This document shows, one piece after another, positions 1 to 9,021 of a stretch of DNA of 64,000 nucleotides (its first letter is position 1; each line of letters opens with the position of its first letter). The notes below the pieces were generated by a model. The model was not told where the DNA came from. It saw only the letters and a list, made by a program, of their open reading frames with translations, and did no database searches. Source of the DNA: Gammaproteobacteria bacterium (GTDB taxonomy: Bacteria; Pseudomonadota; Gammaproteobacteria; Enterobacterales; Kangiellaceae). The position numbers and the translations under genes are program-made. Location of the stretch: the NCBI GenBank assembly GCA_013372875.1, contig JABXIW010000107.1:1-64000 (forward strand), given 5' to 3'.

Positions 1-1342
1 ACGCCATTTTACGCTCACCTTGTAATACATGAACGGTTACCGCAGTTTGGTTATCGTCAGCTGTTGAGAAAACTTGCGATGCCTTAGTTGGGATCGTAGT
101 GTTTTTCTCGATCAATGCTGTCATCACGCCACCCATGGTTTCAATACCCAATGACAACGGCGTTACGTCTAACAATAATACGTCTTTTACATCACCAGAA
201 AGTACCGCACCTTGAATCGCCGCACCCATAGCTACCGCTTCATCTGGGTTAACATCTTTACGTGGTTCTTTGCCAAAGAAACTGGTTACAGCTTCTTGTA
301 CTTTTGGCATACGAGTTTGACCACCTACTAAAATCACATCATCGATTTCAGAAGTTGATAAACCAGCATCTTTAAGCGCTTGCTTAACTGGCTCCATTGA
401 ACGCTCAATCAAATCTTCAACCAAAGATTCTAATTTAGCACGCGTTAACTTGATATTAAGATGTTTAGGACCTGTCGCATCAGCAGTGATATAGGGCAAA
501 TTCACATCCGTTTGAGTGCTTGAAGAAAGCTCAATTTTAGCCTTCTCACCAGCTTCTTTTAGACGTTGCATCGCTAACGCATCACCTTTTAAATCAATGC
601 CTTGCTCTTTTTTGAACTCGTCTGCTAGGTAGTTGATGATACGCATATCAAAATCTTCACCACCTAAGAAGGTATCACCGTTAGTCGCCAATACTTCAAA
701 CGTGTGCTCGCCATCAACTTCAGCAATTTCAATGACTGAAATATCGAAAGTACCACCACCTAAGTCGTAAACCGCAATCGTGCGATCGCCGCGCTCTTTA
801 TCCATACCATAAGCCAATGCCGCAGCTGTTGGCTCATTGATAATACGCTTAACTTCTAAACCCGCGATTTTACCCGCATCTTTAGTCGCTTGACGTTGTG
901 AATCGTTGAAGTATGCAGGAACCGTGATAACCGCTGCAGTTACTTCTTCACCTAAGAAGTCTTCAGCCGTTTTCTTCATTTTCTTTAAAACTTCAGCTGA
1001 AACCTGAGGTGGAGCCATGTTTTTACCGTTTACAGAAACCCAAGCGTCACCATTGTCCGCTTCAACGATCTTGTATGGCACCATTTCGATGTCTTTTTGA
1101 ACCACGTCGCTTTTGAATTTACGACCGATCAAACGTTTAATCGCGTATAAAGTGTTTTCAGGGTTAGTTACTGCCTGACGCTTTGCAGACTGACCTACTA
1201 AAGTCTCACCGTCTGTAAAAGCAATGATAGAAGGAGTCGTACGACCGCCTTCAGAGTTCTCGATTACACGAGCCTTGTCGCCGTCTAATACCGCAACACA
1301 TGAATTGGTTGTACCTAAATCGATACCGATAATCTTGCCCAT
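1..1342 (-). CDS. dnaK: Molecular chaperone DnaK (Hsp70), C-terminal part outside window
   Basis: ATP-dependent cytosolic Hsp70 that works with GrpE and DnaJ in protein folding. About 447 codons are present. The N-terminus reads [17 protein letters not shown] (phosphate-1 loop). The phosphate-2 motif DLGGGTFD and the interdomain linker [16 protein letters not shown] follow, and the window ends inside the substrate-binding beta domain. The remaining beta domain and helical lid lie beyond base 1. The ATG at 1342 is preceded by a CGGAG Shine-Dalgarno. An intrinsic terminator and a sigma-32-type promoter separate it from the upstream yeeN-like gene, so it is likely transcribed on its own. dnaJ may follow but is not visible. 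Confidence 0.98.
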   Translation of the reverse strand, partial: MGKIIGIDLGTTNSCVAVLDGDKARVIENSEGGRTTPSIIAFTDGETLVGQSAKRQAVTNPENTLYAIKRLIGRKFKSDVVQKDIEMVPYKIVEADNGDAWVSVNGKNMAPPQVSAEVLKKMKKTAEDFLGEEVTAAVITVPAYFNDSQRQATKDAGKIAGLEVKRIINEPTAAALAYGMDKERGDRTIAVYDLGGGTFDISVIEIAEVDGEHTFEVLATNGDTFLGGEDFDMRIINYLADEFKKEQGIDLKGDALAMQRLKEAGEKAKIELSSSTQTDVNLPYITADATGPKHLNIKLTRAKLESLVEDLIERSMEPVKQALKDAGLSTSEIDDVILVGGQTRMPKVQEAVTSFFGKEPRKDVNPDEAVAMGAAIQGAVLSGDVKDVLLLDVTPLSLGIETMGGVMTALIEKNTTIPTKASQVFSTADDNQTAVTVHVLQGERKMA

Positions 1343-1385
1343 TTTTCTACTCCGAAAAATATAGTTAAATCTTGCTTGAAAGCTA

Positions 1386-1412
1386 TATATGGGCTGGGTT
1401 TAGGAGATCAAG
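1386..1412 (-). promoter_or_regulatory. Sigma-32-type heat-shock promoter of dnaK
   Basis: On the minus strand CTTGATC is followed after 11 bases by GCCCATAT. The E. coli sigma-32 consensus is CTTGAAA-N11-16-CCCCATNT, so 5/7 and 6 of 7 informative positions match. It lies about 45 bp upstream of the dnaK start and just downstream of a terminator. E. coli dnaK also has a CTTGAT-type -35. There is no CIRCE here. The call rests on motif matching only. Confidence 0.75.
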
Positions 1413-1453
1413 GGATCTTTTTAAGAAAAACTTAATTTTTTTGGGGTTATTGC

Positions 1454-1482
1454 AAAAAAGCCTGAGATTAACTCAGGCTTTT
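1454..1482 (-). terminator. Intrinsic terminator after the yeeN-like gene
   Basis: A 9-bp perfect stem (AAGCCTGAG / CTCAGGCTT) with a 5-base loop. Read on the minus strand, it ends in a run of six T. It sits between the yeeN-like stop and the dnaK promoter, and so isolates dnaK from the grpE side. Confidence 0.9.
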
Positions 1483-1502
1483 CTATATTCACGCTTTGCT
1501 AG

Positions 1503-2219
1503 TTACAGTTCAGCGTTATGATAAACGTTCTGAACATCGTCTTGATCTTCTAGCATTTCCATAAATTTTTCGAACATTTCCATATCATCAGCTGGAACTT
1601 GAGTCATGACCTTTGGTAGGAATTGAATTTCATCAACTTCGAATTCGATTTCACCAAAGTTTTCAGTCAAAGCTTGTTTGGCTTTGGCGTATTCGGTATT
1701 TGGCGCGAAGACTGACATGATGCCATCTTCGTGCTCAATATCAGTAACATCCACATCCGCCATCATTAGTGCTTCTAATACCGCTTCTTCGTCATTATGT
1801 GGGAAGACGAAAATAGCGCTGTGATCGAACATGTGGCTTACGCTGCCTTCGGTACCGATCTTACATTTAGTTTTAGTAAAACAAAGACGGACTTCACCGA
1901 AAGTACGATTAGGGTTGTCGGTTAAGCAGTCCACAATCACCATGGTATTGCCTGGGCCATAACCTTCATAACGCGCAACGGCAAAGTCTTCACCAGCACC
2001 AGAAGTCGCTTTATCAATCGCGTTCTTGATTACGTGAGCTGGAACCTGTGCTCGTTTAGCAGCATCAATCAAACTACGCAGTGCTAAGTTACCTTCAGGA
2101 TCGGCGCCACCTTGCTTGGCAACAACATAAATTTGACGGCTGAATTTACTGTAAATTCTTGAATTCTGATTCGAAGTTTTTGCCATCGAATCTTTACGGT
2201 TTTGATATGCGCGACCCAT
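1503..2219 (-). CDS. YebC/PmpR-family protein, YeeN type
   Basis: Member of the YebC/PmpR/TACO1 family. Family members have been described as DNA-binding regulators and, more recently, as helpers of translation at difficult peptide sequences. The N-terminus ([11 protein letters not shown], then IYSKF and [13 protein letters not shown]) resembles the shorter-lead YeeN branch of E. coli rather than YebC proper (MAGHSKWANTRHRK). The central NRTFGEVR and EGYGPGN motifs and the C-terminal [13 protein letters not shown] are family signatures. Length (238 aa) is typical. It lies between grpE and dnaK, 78 bases from grpE, and ends in its own terminator. Its precise role is unknown. Confidence 0.9.
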   Translation of the reverse strand: MGRAYQNRKDSMAKTSNQNSRIYSKFSRQIYVVAKQGGADPEGNLALRSLIDAAKRAQVPAHVIKNAIDKATSGAGEDFAVARYEGYGPGNTMVIVDCLTDNPNRTFGEVRLCFTKTKCKIGTEGSVSHMFDHSAIFVFPHNDEEAVLEALMMADVDVTDIEHEDGIMSVFAPNTEYAKAKQALTENFGEIEFEVDEIQFLPKVMTQVPADDMEMFEKFMEMLEDQDDVQNVYHNAEL

Positions 2220-2297
2220 AATTTCTACCTAAATCTGTATTTCTTAACTGCGAGGTAAAATACCTCTATCTGGTAAATTTGGCAAATTACCTATTGC

Positions 2298-2885
2298 TTA
2301 CTGAGCGACTACAACTCGCGCTGGGCGAATTAGTCTGCCGTTTAATGAATAACCTTTTTGGAAAACGTCAATAACGGTATTCGACTCATGAGCAGGACTT
2401 GGAACCATAGTCATGGCTTCGTGCAGTTGAGGGTCAAATACCTCTTCGATTGGATTTAGTTGCTCAATGCCAAACTTTTCCAAAGTTGATAGGGTCATTT
2501 TAAGCGTCAATTCCATACCTTCTTTCATGGCAATTGACTCTTCATGCTCAGCTTTTTGAGCCAAACCTTGCTCTAGACTATCGACTACGGCCAACATTTC
2601 ATTGGCAAATTTCTCAATGGCGTACTTACGCGCATTAGTCACTTCATTCTCGGAGCGACGGCGGATATTTTCCGCTTCGGCTTTAGTGCGCAGCGCTAAA
2701 TCCATATTTTCAGCAGCTTTGGCTTCAGCTTCTTCTAACGCCTTTTCTAACTCATCAATACGAGCGGCATCGCCAGTTAATTCTTCTTCCAGCTCTGCTA
2801 CCACCTCTTCTAACTGCTCAGCAGCTTCAACGGCTTCTTCTACCGCCTTTATATCTTCTTGATTTTTAACGTCTTTTTCAGACAT
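2298..2885 (-). CDS. grpE: Nucleotide exchange factor GrpE
   Basis: GrpE releases ADP from DnaK and so resets the Hsp70 cycle. The 195-aa protein has an acidic, charged N-terminus, a long coiled coil (about residues 20-85), the four-helix core (RRRSENEVTNARKYAIEKFA), and a C-terminal beta domain ending with the family motif GYSLNGRLIRPARVVV. A GGAG Shine-Dalgarno precedes the ATG. It follows hrcA by about 94 bases. A CTTGAAT sequence at the hrcA stop is followed 13 bases on by CCTTATTA, a possible but poor sigma-32 promoter. No CIRCE precedes it. Confidence 0.97.
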   Translation of the reverse strand: MSEKDVKNQEDIKAVEEAVEAAEQLEEVVAELEEELTGDAARIDELEKALEEAEAKAAENMDLALRTKAEAENIRRRSENEVTNARKYAIEKFANEMLAVVDSLEQGLAQKAEHEESIAMKEGMELTLKMTLSTLEKFGIEQLNPIEEVFDPQLHEAMTMVPSPAHESNTVIDVFQKGYSLNGRLIRPARVVVAQ

Positions 2886-2979
2886 CGCTTTTCTCCAAAA
2901 CGGATTTATATCAATTAATTTATGATGAAATCGCTACGAGTGAAAACGTAGTAGATTTCTTTGCTGGGAATAATAAGGA

Positions 2980-4017
2980 CTATTGCTCAGAATTCAAGGC
3001 TGAAGAAAGGATTTTTGCGGTTATATCGACGATTGGGATCACCTTATCATAGGCCATACGAGTAGGTCCCACCACCGCCAAAACCCCAACAGCTTGACCA
3101 TCAATCGAATAAGGCGCACCGACTACCGAACATTGACTCAAAACATCATAGCCCGATTCTTCGCCGATAAAGAGTTGCACTCCATCGGCGGATAAGCATT
3201 TATCCAAAAGTCCCAACATCTGAGTTTTCTCAGCAAAGGCACTGAAAACCGACTGCAAATCAGAAATATCGCCAGTATTGACCCAATTGAGCAATTGCGA
3301 CTTGCCCGAAATCTGTACTTCTTCATCCTGCCCATCGTCATTGGCAAAGCCCTTCTCTGCCACAGCCATCATGGATGCCATCATTTGATCCATTTGCGCC
3401 TTGTCAGATTTCAACTCCTCAAACAACTCTCGACGAACAGTATCTAATTCTTTTCCCGCATAATTTTGATTTACATAATTAGCCGCTTGTTGCAGCTCTT
3501 CACGGCTAATATCCACATCTAGCTGAATCACGCGATTCTGAACTTCACCATTGCTAAGCACTAAGATCACCAAGACTTTCTTTTGCGATAAGGGCACAAA
3601 TTCCACTTGGTTAACGCGAGTCACATCGCGCCTTGGCACACGAATCAAGCCCGCCATATTGGTCATTTGCGACAGCATATTGGTAACGCTATTGAGCATC
3701 TGCCCAGTTTCAGTGGCTTTGTTAAGCTGCTGCCTCAACTGCTCTTGGTAGTTTCGCTCAACATCGCGTACCGTTAACAATTGATCCACGAATAAACGCA
3801 CACCTTGGCAAGTAGGAACACGACCAGCCGAGGTATGCGGCGAAGTCAGTAAACCCATTTCTTCCAAATCGTGCATCACATTACGAATAGTTGCAGGGCT
3901 GACGCTGAGCTGCGAATTTTCCAATAGGGTTTTAGAACCAACAGGCTGACCACTGGCAATATAGGTTTCTACCAGGGTTTTCATCAGGGTCTGGGCGCGT
4001 TGGTCGAATTTGCTCAT
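2980..4017 (-). CDS. hrcA: Heat-inducible transcription repressor HrcA
   Basis: HrcA binds CIRCE operators and represses heat-shock genes; its activity in other bacteria depends on GroEL. The N-terminal winged helix (about 1-75) includes YIASGQPVGSKTL and VSPATIRNVMHDLEEMGLL, both strong family signatures. A GAF-like dimerisation domain follows, with the C-terminal motif VGPTRMAYDKVIPIVD. Length (345 aa) is normal. It is divergent from nadK, an arrangement common in beta- and some gammaproteobacteria. Its only visible target operators in this window are the two CIRCE elements at rpoH, 46 kb away. A sigma-32-like promoter precedes it. Confidence 0.97.
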   Translation of the reverse strand: MSKFDQRAQTLMKTLVETYIASGQPVGSKTLLENSQLSVSPATIRNVMHDLEEMGLLTSPHTSAGRVPTCQGVRLFVDQLLTVRDVERNYQEQLRQQLNKATETGQMLNSVTNMLSQMTNMAGLIRVPRRDVTRVNQVEFVPLSQKKVLVILVLSNGEVQNRVIQLDVDISREELQQAANYVNQNYAGKELDTVRRELFEELKSDKAQMDQMMASMMAVAEKGFANDDGQDEEVQISGKSQLLNWVNTGDISDLQSVFSAFAEKTQMLGLLDKCLSADGVQLFIGEESGYDVLSQCSVVGAPYSIDGQAVGVLAVVGPTRMAYDKVIPIVDITAKILSSALNSEQ

Positions 4018-4101
4018 CTTATTGTTTATTCTGACTTTTCTGGCTCAATTTAGAGCCAAGCCAAACATTATCTTGTTTATTTATCTGCCTATATATTGTT
4101 A

Positions 4102-4128
4102 AATATGGCTCAATAAATCAATTACAAG
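4102..4128 (-). promoter_or_regulatory. Possible sigma-32-type promoter of hrcA
   Basis: On the minus strand CTTGTAA, 12 bases, then GCCATATT. This matches CTTGAAA-N11-16-CCCCATNT at 6/7 and 5 of 7 informative positions. It is about 85 bp upstream of hrcA and lies just before the divergent nadK start. AT-rich sequence makes chance matches likelier, so confidence is moderate to low. Confidence 0.4.
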
Positions 4129-4148
4129 TCTGCAAAGAGTCAATATTT

Positions 4149-5045
4149 TTGAACACGGATAAAAAACTGACCTTTTCCACCATTGGCATTATGGGCAAAC
4201 CGAAGCATCAAGAAGTCGGCGAAACCATTATGACCTTGTTCCATTTTTTGCAAAAAGAAGACTATGCAGTATTGGTGGAAGACTCAGTAGCGCGCGATTT
4301 AAGCGTCCCGCAAGAGCAACAAGGATCATGGCAAAAATTAGGCGAGCAATGTGACTTAGTAATTGTGGTGGGGGGCGATGGCTCCATGCTGTATGCCGCG
4401 CGCCTGATGAGCGATTACAATATCCCATTATTAGGGGTCAACCGCGGTTATTTAGGTTTTTTAACCGATATTCAGCCGCAGCAGGTTTGCGAAAAGGTCG
4501 CAGAAGTTTTAGCGGGCGAATATAAAGAAGAAAAACGTTTTTTATTAGAAGCTGAAATTGAAGGCGACCAAAACTCAGATAACCCGCGTTTTAGTGATGC
4601 TGTTAATGATATCGTTTTATACCCGGGTGAAATTTCGCGCATGATCGAATTCGAGGTCTATATCAACGACTCTTTCGTTTACAGCGTGCGCGGTGATGGT
4701 TTGATTATTTCAACCCCTACGGGCTCTACCGCTTATTCACTCTCCGCAGGCGGTCCAATTATGTCACCCGCGATTAATGCGATTTCGCTGGTACCCATGT
4801 TTCCGCATACGCTTTCCAGTCGCCCGATTTCCATTAGCGCCGATTCAAAAGTCGATATCGTGTTTAGCAAAGATAATCGCAACGAAGCACGTTTAAGCTG
4901 TGATGGTCAGGTGCGCTTCCCAGTAATGCCTGGCGAAAAGATTTGTATGCGCAAGCGTAAGCAAGAAATGTGGTTGCTGCACCCGAAAGATTATGACTAT
5001 TTCCGCCTGCTAAGAACCAAATTGGGCTGGGGCTCAAAACTATAA
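4149..5045 (+). CDS. nadK: NAD kinase
   Basis: Phosphorylates NAD to NADP with ATP (or polyphosphate) in the cytosol. The catalytic GGDGS motif is at residues 75-79. NRGYLGFLTDI, VRGDGLIISTPTGSTAYSLSAGGP and the C-terminal CDGQ region follow. Length (298 aa) is typical. I use the TTG at 4149 because no upstream in-frame ATG exists, AAAGAG lies nine bases before it, and the next ATG falls inside the conserved IGIMGKPKH. It is divergent from hrcA and followed by recN, with one small membrane gene between. Confidence 0.97.
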   Translation: MNTDKKLTFSTIGIMGKPKHQEVGETIMTLFHFLQKEDYAVLVEDSVARDLSVPQEQQGSWQKLGEQCDLVIVVGGDGSMLYAARLMSDYNIPLLGVNRGYLGFLTDIQPQQVCEKVAEVLAGEYKEEKRFLLEAEIEGDQNSDNPRFSDAVNDIVLYPGEISRMIEFEVYINDSFVYSVRGDGLIISTPTGSTAYSLSAGGPIMSPAINAISLVPMFPHTLSSRPISISADSKVDIVFSKDNRNEARLSCDGQVRFPVMPGEKICMRKRKQEMWLLHPKDYDYFRLLRTKLGWGSKL

Positions 5046-5055
5046 TTAGAAGAAT

Positions 5056-5391
5056 ATGAAGAATAGATTTATAGCAATTTTAATCCTGATTGTGACCCTG
5101 CTTCCTGTTGCGAATGTTTTTTATAGCATTTCAATCGCTTCACAACTAATTACAAATAAAGAATTGTTTGATTATCATCAGTCCTTAACTTTTTTACAGA
5201 TTGTATTAGTCGCAACACTGGTAATCATTTATTTATGCTTTACTTATAAATTGAATAGTGTTCCAAAAAGTAAAAAAACAATGTGGGCGTTCATCATCTT
5301 CTTTTTCAATATTTTTACTATGCCAGTTTTCTGGTATTTATTTATTTGGAAAACACCAGAAGCTGCTGATAAAAGCATCGCACCAAACTAA
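5056..5391 (+). CDS. Small three-helix membrane protein, unknown function
   Basis: 111 aa with hydrophobic segments at about residues 5-25, 45-63 and 78-98, the last two joined by a short basic loop (KLNSVPKSKK). The order Trp-Ala-Phe-Ile-Ile then a Phe/Trp-rich helix resembles many uncharacterised small inner-membrane proteins. No catalytic motif is visible. It starts 10 bases after nadK and ends 5 bases before recN, so all three are probably one transcript. No function is assigned. Confidence 0.75.
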   Translation: MKNRFIAILILIVTLLPVANVFYSISIASQLITNKELFDYHQSLTFLQIVLVATLVIIYLCFTYKLNSVPKSKKTMWAFIIFFFNIFTMPVFWYLFIWKTPEAADKSIAPN

Positions 5392-5396
5392 TACCC

Positions 5397-7061
5397 ATGC
5401 TATCCAGTATCCATATTAAAGATTTTGCAATCATCGAGCAGCTTGATTTAGAGCTTAAATCGGGCATGACGGTGATCACGGGTGAAACAGGCGCAGGTAA
5501 GTCCATTGTAGTGGATGCCCTTGGTTTTGCACTAGGCGCACGCGCTGATTCAGGGGTTGTTCGCCATGGTGCTAAACGCGCTGAAATTAGTGCTGTTTTT
5601 GATATTGAAAAATTGCCACAAGTTTTTAATTGGCTTGAAGATCAGATGTTAGATCAAGATAACGACTGCATTCTACGCAGGGTCATTAATCATGACGGTC
5701 GATCCAAGGCCTTTGTAAATGGCCAGCCGGTAAATTTGACTCAACTGTCAGAGCTTGGCGATTTTTTGGTGGATATCCATGGGCAACATGAACACCAATC
5801 GCTGTTTAAGCCACAGACTCATTTGCAACTGCTGGATCGCTATGCAGGTCTAAATGAGCAAACTGTTGAGTTGGCAAAGTTGTCCAAATCGATTTATAAA
5901 AATCAGCAGCAACTCAATGAGTTTCAAGCGGCCTTAAAAGATAAAAACGATCGCAAAGACCTGTTGCAGTATCAATTAGAAGAATTATCGCAAGCTCCTA
6001 TAGAGCAAGCCGCGCAGATTGAAACTGATCACAAGCGCGCTGCCAACGCCAGTAAGCTGATCGAAAAAGGCCAAGCCAGTTTGGTGGCGTTAAGCGAAGA
6101 TGAACAAAGCATTTCTTCAGTGCTCAACTCTATCGCTTCGCAAATTAGCGAACTGTATAAAGTCGATGATAATCTAAAAAACACCAATGACTTGTTGCAA
6201 TCGGCTTTGGTGGAAATTGATGAAGCTGCCAGCGAGCTGCGCAACTATATTGAGTCGATAGATATCAATCCTGAGCAGTTTCAACAGCTGGAGAATGAAT
6301 TATCAATTTTGCACGATCTGTCGCGCAAACATCATACTAATATTCAAGGTTTGCCCGAAATTCTTGAGTCATTAGAGCATGAGTTGAGTCAATTGGCGGG
6401 GGACGAAGCCAGTTTTGAAGCCTTAGAAAAAGAACTGGCTGATTTACAAAGCCAATATCAAAAGGTCGCTAACGCCATTAGCAAAAAACGCCAAACCGCT
6501 GCAAAAAAACTGAACAAAGAAGTTGTCGAATTGATGGCACAACTTGGTTTGGGTTCAGGCTTATTTGAAATTGCTTTTGCCAAGCAAACCCAAGATAGCT
6601 ATAAAACTAATGGGTTGGAAACTGCTGAGTTTATGGTCTCCACTAACCCTGGGCAAAAACCCATGCCCTTGCGCAAAGTGGCTTCAGGCGGTGAGCTGTC
6701 TCGTATTAGCTTGGCGTTACAAGTCATTAACGCTCAAACAACTCAATTACCCACGCTTATCTTTGATGAAGTTGACGTGGGTATTGGTGGCGGTACGGCA
6801 GAAATCGTTGGAAAGCTCTTAAAATCCTTAGGTGAAAATGCGCAAATCTTGTGTGTTACACACCAAGCACAAGTGGCCGCGCAAGGTCATCAGCATTTAT
6901 TGGTCGCCAAATCGCAAAGCAAAGACACCACCTCAAATCAAATGGTAGAAATCACTAATGAGCAGCGCATTGAAGAAATCGCCAGAATGATAGGTGGCGT
7001 TGAAATCACGAAAACTATTAGAAGCCATGCAAAAGAATTACTAAATAATACAAGGAAATAG
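5397..7061 (+). CDS. recN: DNA repair protein RecN
   Basis: SMC-like ATPase that helps repair double-strand breaks. Walker A GETGAGKS is at residues 29-36, in the N-terminal MLSSIHIKDFAIIE context usual for RecN. A long coiled coil spans about 155-370. The C-terminal ABC signature ASGGELSRISLALQVI and Walker B LIFDEVDVGIGG follow, then the CVTHQAQVA switch. Length (554 aa) is normal. No LexA box (CTG-N10-CAG) was found in the tight space before it; any SOS control would have to act from upstream of nadK. Confidence 0.98.
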   Translation: MLSSIHIKDFAIIEQLDLELKSGMTVITGETGAGKSIVVDALGFALGARADSGVVRHGAKRAEISAVFDIEKLPQVFNWLEDQMLDQDNDCILRRVINHDGRSKAFVNGQPVNLTQLSELGDFLVDIHGQHEHQSLFKPQTHLQLLDRYAGLNEQTVELAKLSKSIYKNQQQLNEFQAALKDKNDRKDLLQYQLEELSQAPIEQAAQIETDHKRAANASKLIEKGQASLVALSEDEQSISSVLNSIASQISELYKVDDNLKNTNDLLQSALVEIDEAASELRNYIESIDINPEQFQQLENELSILHDLSRKHHTNIQGLPEILESLEHELSQLAGDEASFEALEKELADLQSQYQKVANAISKKRQTAAKKLNKEVVELMAQLGLGSGLFEIAFAKQTQDSYKTNGLETAEFMVSTNPGQKPMPLRKVASGGELSRISLALQVINAQTTQLPTLIFDEVDVGIGGGTAEIVGKLLKSLGENAQILCVTHQAQVAAQGHQHLLVAKSQSKDTTSNQMVEITNEQRIEEIARMIGGVEITKTIRSHAKELLNNTRK

Positions 7062-7064
7062 CAA

Positions 7065-7769
7065 ATGTTTAGCCAAGCCACTATAGAAAACCTAGGATAC
7101 TATGTTTATTTCTTAAAAGACCCTCGAAACAATGAAGTGTTTTATGTAGGTAAAGGCGTAGGCAATAGACTTTTTAACCATTTAGAGTGCGCATTAGAGA
7201 CTGTCAACGAGTCTGAAAAACTTGAAAGGATTAGGGATATCCAAGCCTCAGGTCAATCAGTTAAGCACTTCATTCTCAGACATGGATTAAATGAGAAAGA
7301 CGCTTTTGAAGTCGAGGCCGCTTTAATCGACTTTATAGGTATGTCCAACTTATCTAATATGCAAGGCGGGCATTACTCTAATGATTATGGTTTAAAAACT
7401 GCCGAAGAAATTTCTGCAATGTATGAAGCAAAAAATTTCCAGACAGAGCTGCCAGTAATGCTTATTAACATTAACAAACTTTACGATAGAGAGATGACCT
7501 CAGATGAGCTTTATCAAGCCACTAGGCAATCTTGGGTTGTCGGCGAAAGAAGAAACAATGTTAAATACGGGATTGCTACTTATAGAGGACTGACTCGGGA
7601 AGTTTACAAGATTGATGGTTGGTATCATGTGCCCGAACATGGCGCTAATCGATGGGGCTTTAGTGGTGAACTTGCAGAAGAGGCTATTCGGCAAAAGCTT
7701 ATATATAAATCTATTACTGATTATTTTAAAAAAGGAGCTGCGAATCCCATAAAATATGTTAATTGTTAA
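7065..7769 (+). CDS. GIY-YIG domain protein of unknown role
   Basis: 234 aa. The N-terminal GIY-YIG-like domain (about 9-95) has YYVYFLKD and FYVGKG in place of GIY/YIG, an Arg following in GNRLFNH, and a candidate catalytic Glu in FEVEAALIDFIG. This matches the LEM-3-like branch of the superfamily. The C-terminal half (about 130-234) has conserved-looking YGIATYRGLTREVYKI and a terminal GAANPIKYVNC and is not a domain I can name. It lies 3 bases after recN with its own AAGGA Shine-Dalgarno and is read in the same direction, so it may be co-expressed. Nuclease activity is plausible but unproven. Confidence 0.75.
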   Translation: MFSQATIENLGYYVYFLKDPRNNEVFYVGKGVGNRLFNHLECALETVNESEKLERIRDIQASGQSVKHFILRHGLNEKDAFEVEAALIDFIGMSNLSNMQGGHYSNDYGLKTAEEISAMYEAKNFQTELPVMLININKLYDREMTSDELYQATRQSWVVGERRNNVKYGIATYRGLTREVYKIDGWYHVPEHGANRWGFSGELAEEAIRQKLIYKSITDYFKKGAANPIKYVNC

Positions 7770-7788
7770 CACCATTATAATGATACGC

Positions 7789-7817
7789 AGCTGGAGATGA
7801 GAACCTCATCTCCAGCT
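7789..7817. terminator. Strong stem-loop after the GIY-YIG gene
   Basis: A 13-bp perfect inverted repeat (AGCTGGAGATGAG / CTCATCTCCAGCT) with a 3-base loop, between two convergent genes. Neither strand has a clear T-run after it, so it may be a weak bidirectional terminator or an mRNA 3-prime stabiliser. Confidence 0.6.
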
Positions 7818-7846
7818 TCAACACCTCATTAATACTAACTAAATAG

Positions 7847-8566
7847 TTACAATTTACCTAGATAGCTATAAACCAAATAGCGGCTCTGGGTTAATTTCAA
7901 GTCGGGATTAAACTGCAAGTCATTGACCAGTTGCTCTAAATCAAACTGGCTGGCACCCTCTGCTAACTCTTGGCTCTCAAAGCTATCAAACTTTAAATTA
8001 AGCAAGCCTTTACTGTAACCTTCAAAAGTCCATGCCCAATCCAAGCCCCATGGCATATCCTTGGAGTTTTGTTGGATTCGTTGTGAAGAACCTCTAACAG
8101 GACTTCCTTCTTGCAAAGTAAATTGGCTAACCGCAACTTGCTTTTTCGATTCACCATCCCCAGCTACCAACTCTGAAACATCCGTGGGGGCAAAGAAATA
8201 TTCAAAATCTGCCACGTTCAATTGCTCATTGAGCGACCAGTCTTTGTGCAGCTCATTGGAATTTAGCCAGGATTCGAATTTGGCTCTCTCGGCTTTTTTA
8301 AAGCAGCAATGACGGATCAGGTAGCTATCTAAATGGCTACTTGCTTGTGATTTGTATAATTCCCAGCTGGCGGAATCGCCCGCGGATTTGCGCTGATTGA
8401 TATAATCATTCAGCACCTGCTCGAACACTGCCGATTGTTGGAATGGCACATCCACCACCCAAATTTCAGCTAAATCCGAATGTATGTTAGCTCCAGCCAC
8501 ACCAAGCGGTGAGGCCAATAGGGCCCATGAGCCTAGAATCAATCCCTTTTTAACTTGCTTGAACAT
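7847..8566 (-). CDS. Putative secreted protein, unknown function
   Basis: 239 aa with a basic start and hydrophobic stretch (KKGLILGSWALLASPLGVAGA) that reads as a signal peptide, cleaved near residue 25. The mature part is mixed alpha/beta in character with two adjacent Cys (HCCFKKAE) and several Trp. No domain is recognised. The RBS AAGGAGAGACAG stands before the ATG. It is convergent with the GIY-YIG gene. The 227-base stretch upstream (8567-8793) shows no gene. Confidence 0.65.
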   Translation of the reverse strand: MFKQVKKGLILGSWALLASPLGVAGANIHSDLAEIWVVDVPFQQSAVFEQVLNDYINQRKSAGDSASWELYKSQASSHLDSYLIRHCCFKKAERAKFESWLNSNELHKDWSLNEQLNVADFEYFFAPTDVSELVAGDGESKKQVAVSQFTLQEGSPVRGSSQRIQQNSKDMPWGLDWAWTFEGYSKGLLNLKFDSFESQELAEGASQFDLEQLVNDLQFNPDLKLTQSRYLVYSYLGKL

Positions 8567-8793
8567 CTGTCTCTCCTTAGTTTCCTTAAATCTTTGCTCA
8601 AGCGCACGCCAAAACGTTACCCTGTAACGATATTTTTATATATTTAGTGTACTCCTCAAATAGAGATTGCACATTATAAAATTCACAAAAAATACTGCAA
8701 AACAGCTATTTTTTATGCCGTTTTAACATGATCTGTAAAGTATTTTGGCAGCCGTTTAGCTAACTTATTGATCTTTTTTAAAGGCTAGAACCA

Positions 8794-9012
8794 CTATTTA
8801 TAAACAAAGAATATCAAGCTATAGCCAATGAGCAGATACAAGAAAAAGGCTATCACTAGAAATAAGAATACTGAAAGCGGGATACCCAAGGGTGGCCTCT
8901 CATCTCTTTTTCGAGCATGAGATAGATAGCTAACCCAGGCAGTTGCCCCGATTAGAGTCATTACTGCCCCGGCTAACAAATAGTTAAAAATATCAAAACT
9001 AAAACTATGCAC
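8794..9012 (-). CDS. Small membrane protein downstream of fur
   Basis: 72 aa with two predicted helices (about 9-30 and 44-68) around a basic loop SHARKRDERPP. It starts with GTG nine bases after the fur stop and has only a weak Shine-Dalgarno (TTTAGG). Its place suggests translation from the fur transcript. No family is recognised. Confidence 0.55.
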   Translation of the reverse strand: MHSFSFDIFNYLLAGAVMTLIGATAWVSYLSHARKRDERPPLGIPLSVFLFLVIAFFLYLLIGYSLIFFVYK

Positions 9013-9021
9013 AGCCTAAAG

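Noticed and set aside
4040..4058. TGGCTC/GAGCCA inverted repeat before hrcA
   Set aside because: Checked as a possible CIRCE or HrcA site. Arms and spacing do not match, so it is at most a small hairpin in the leader.
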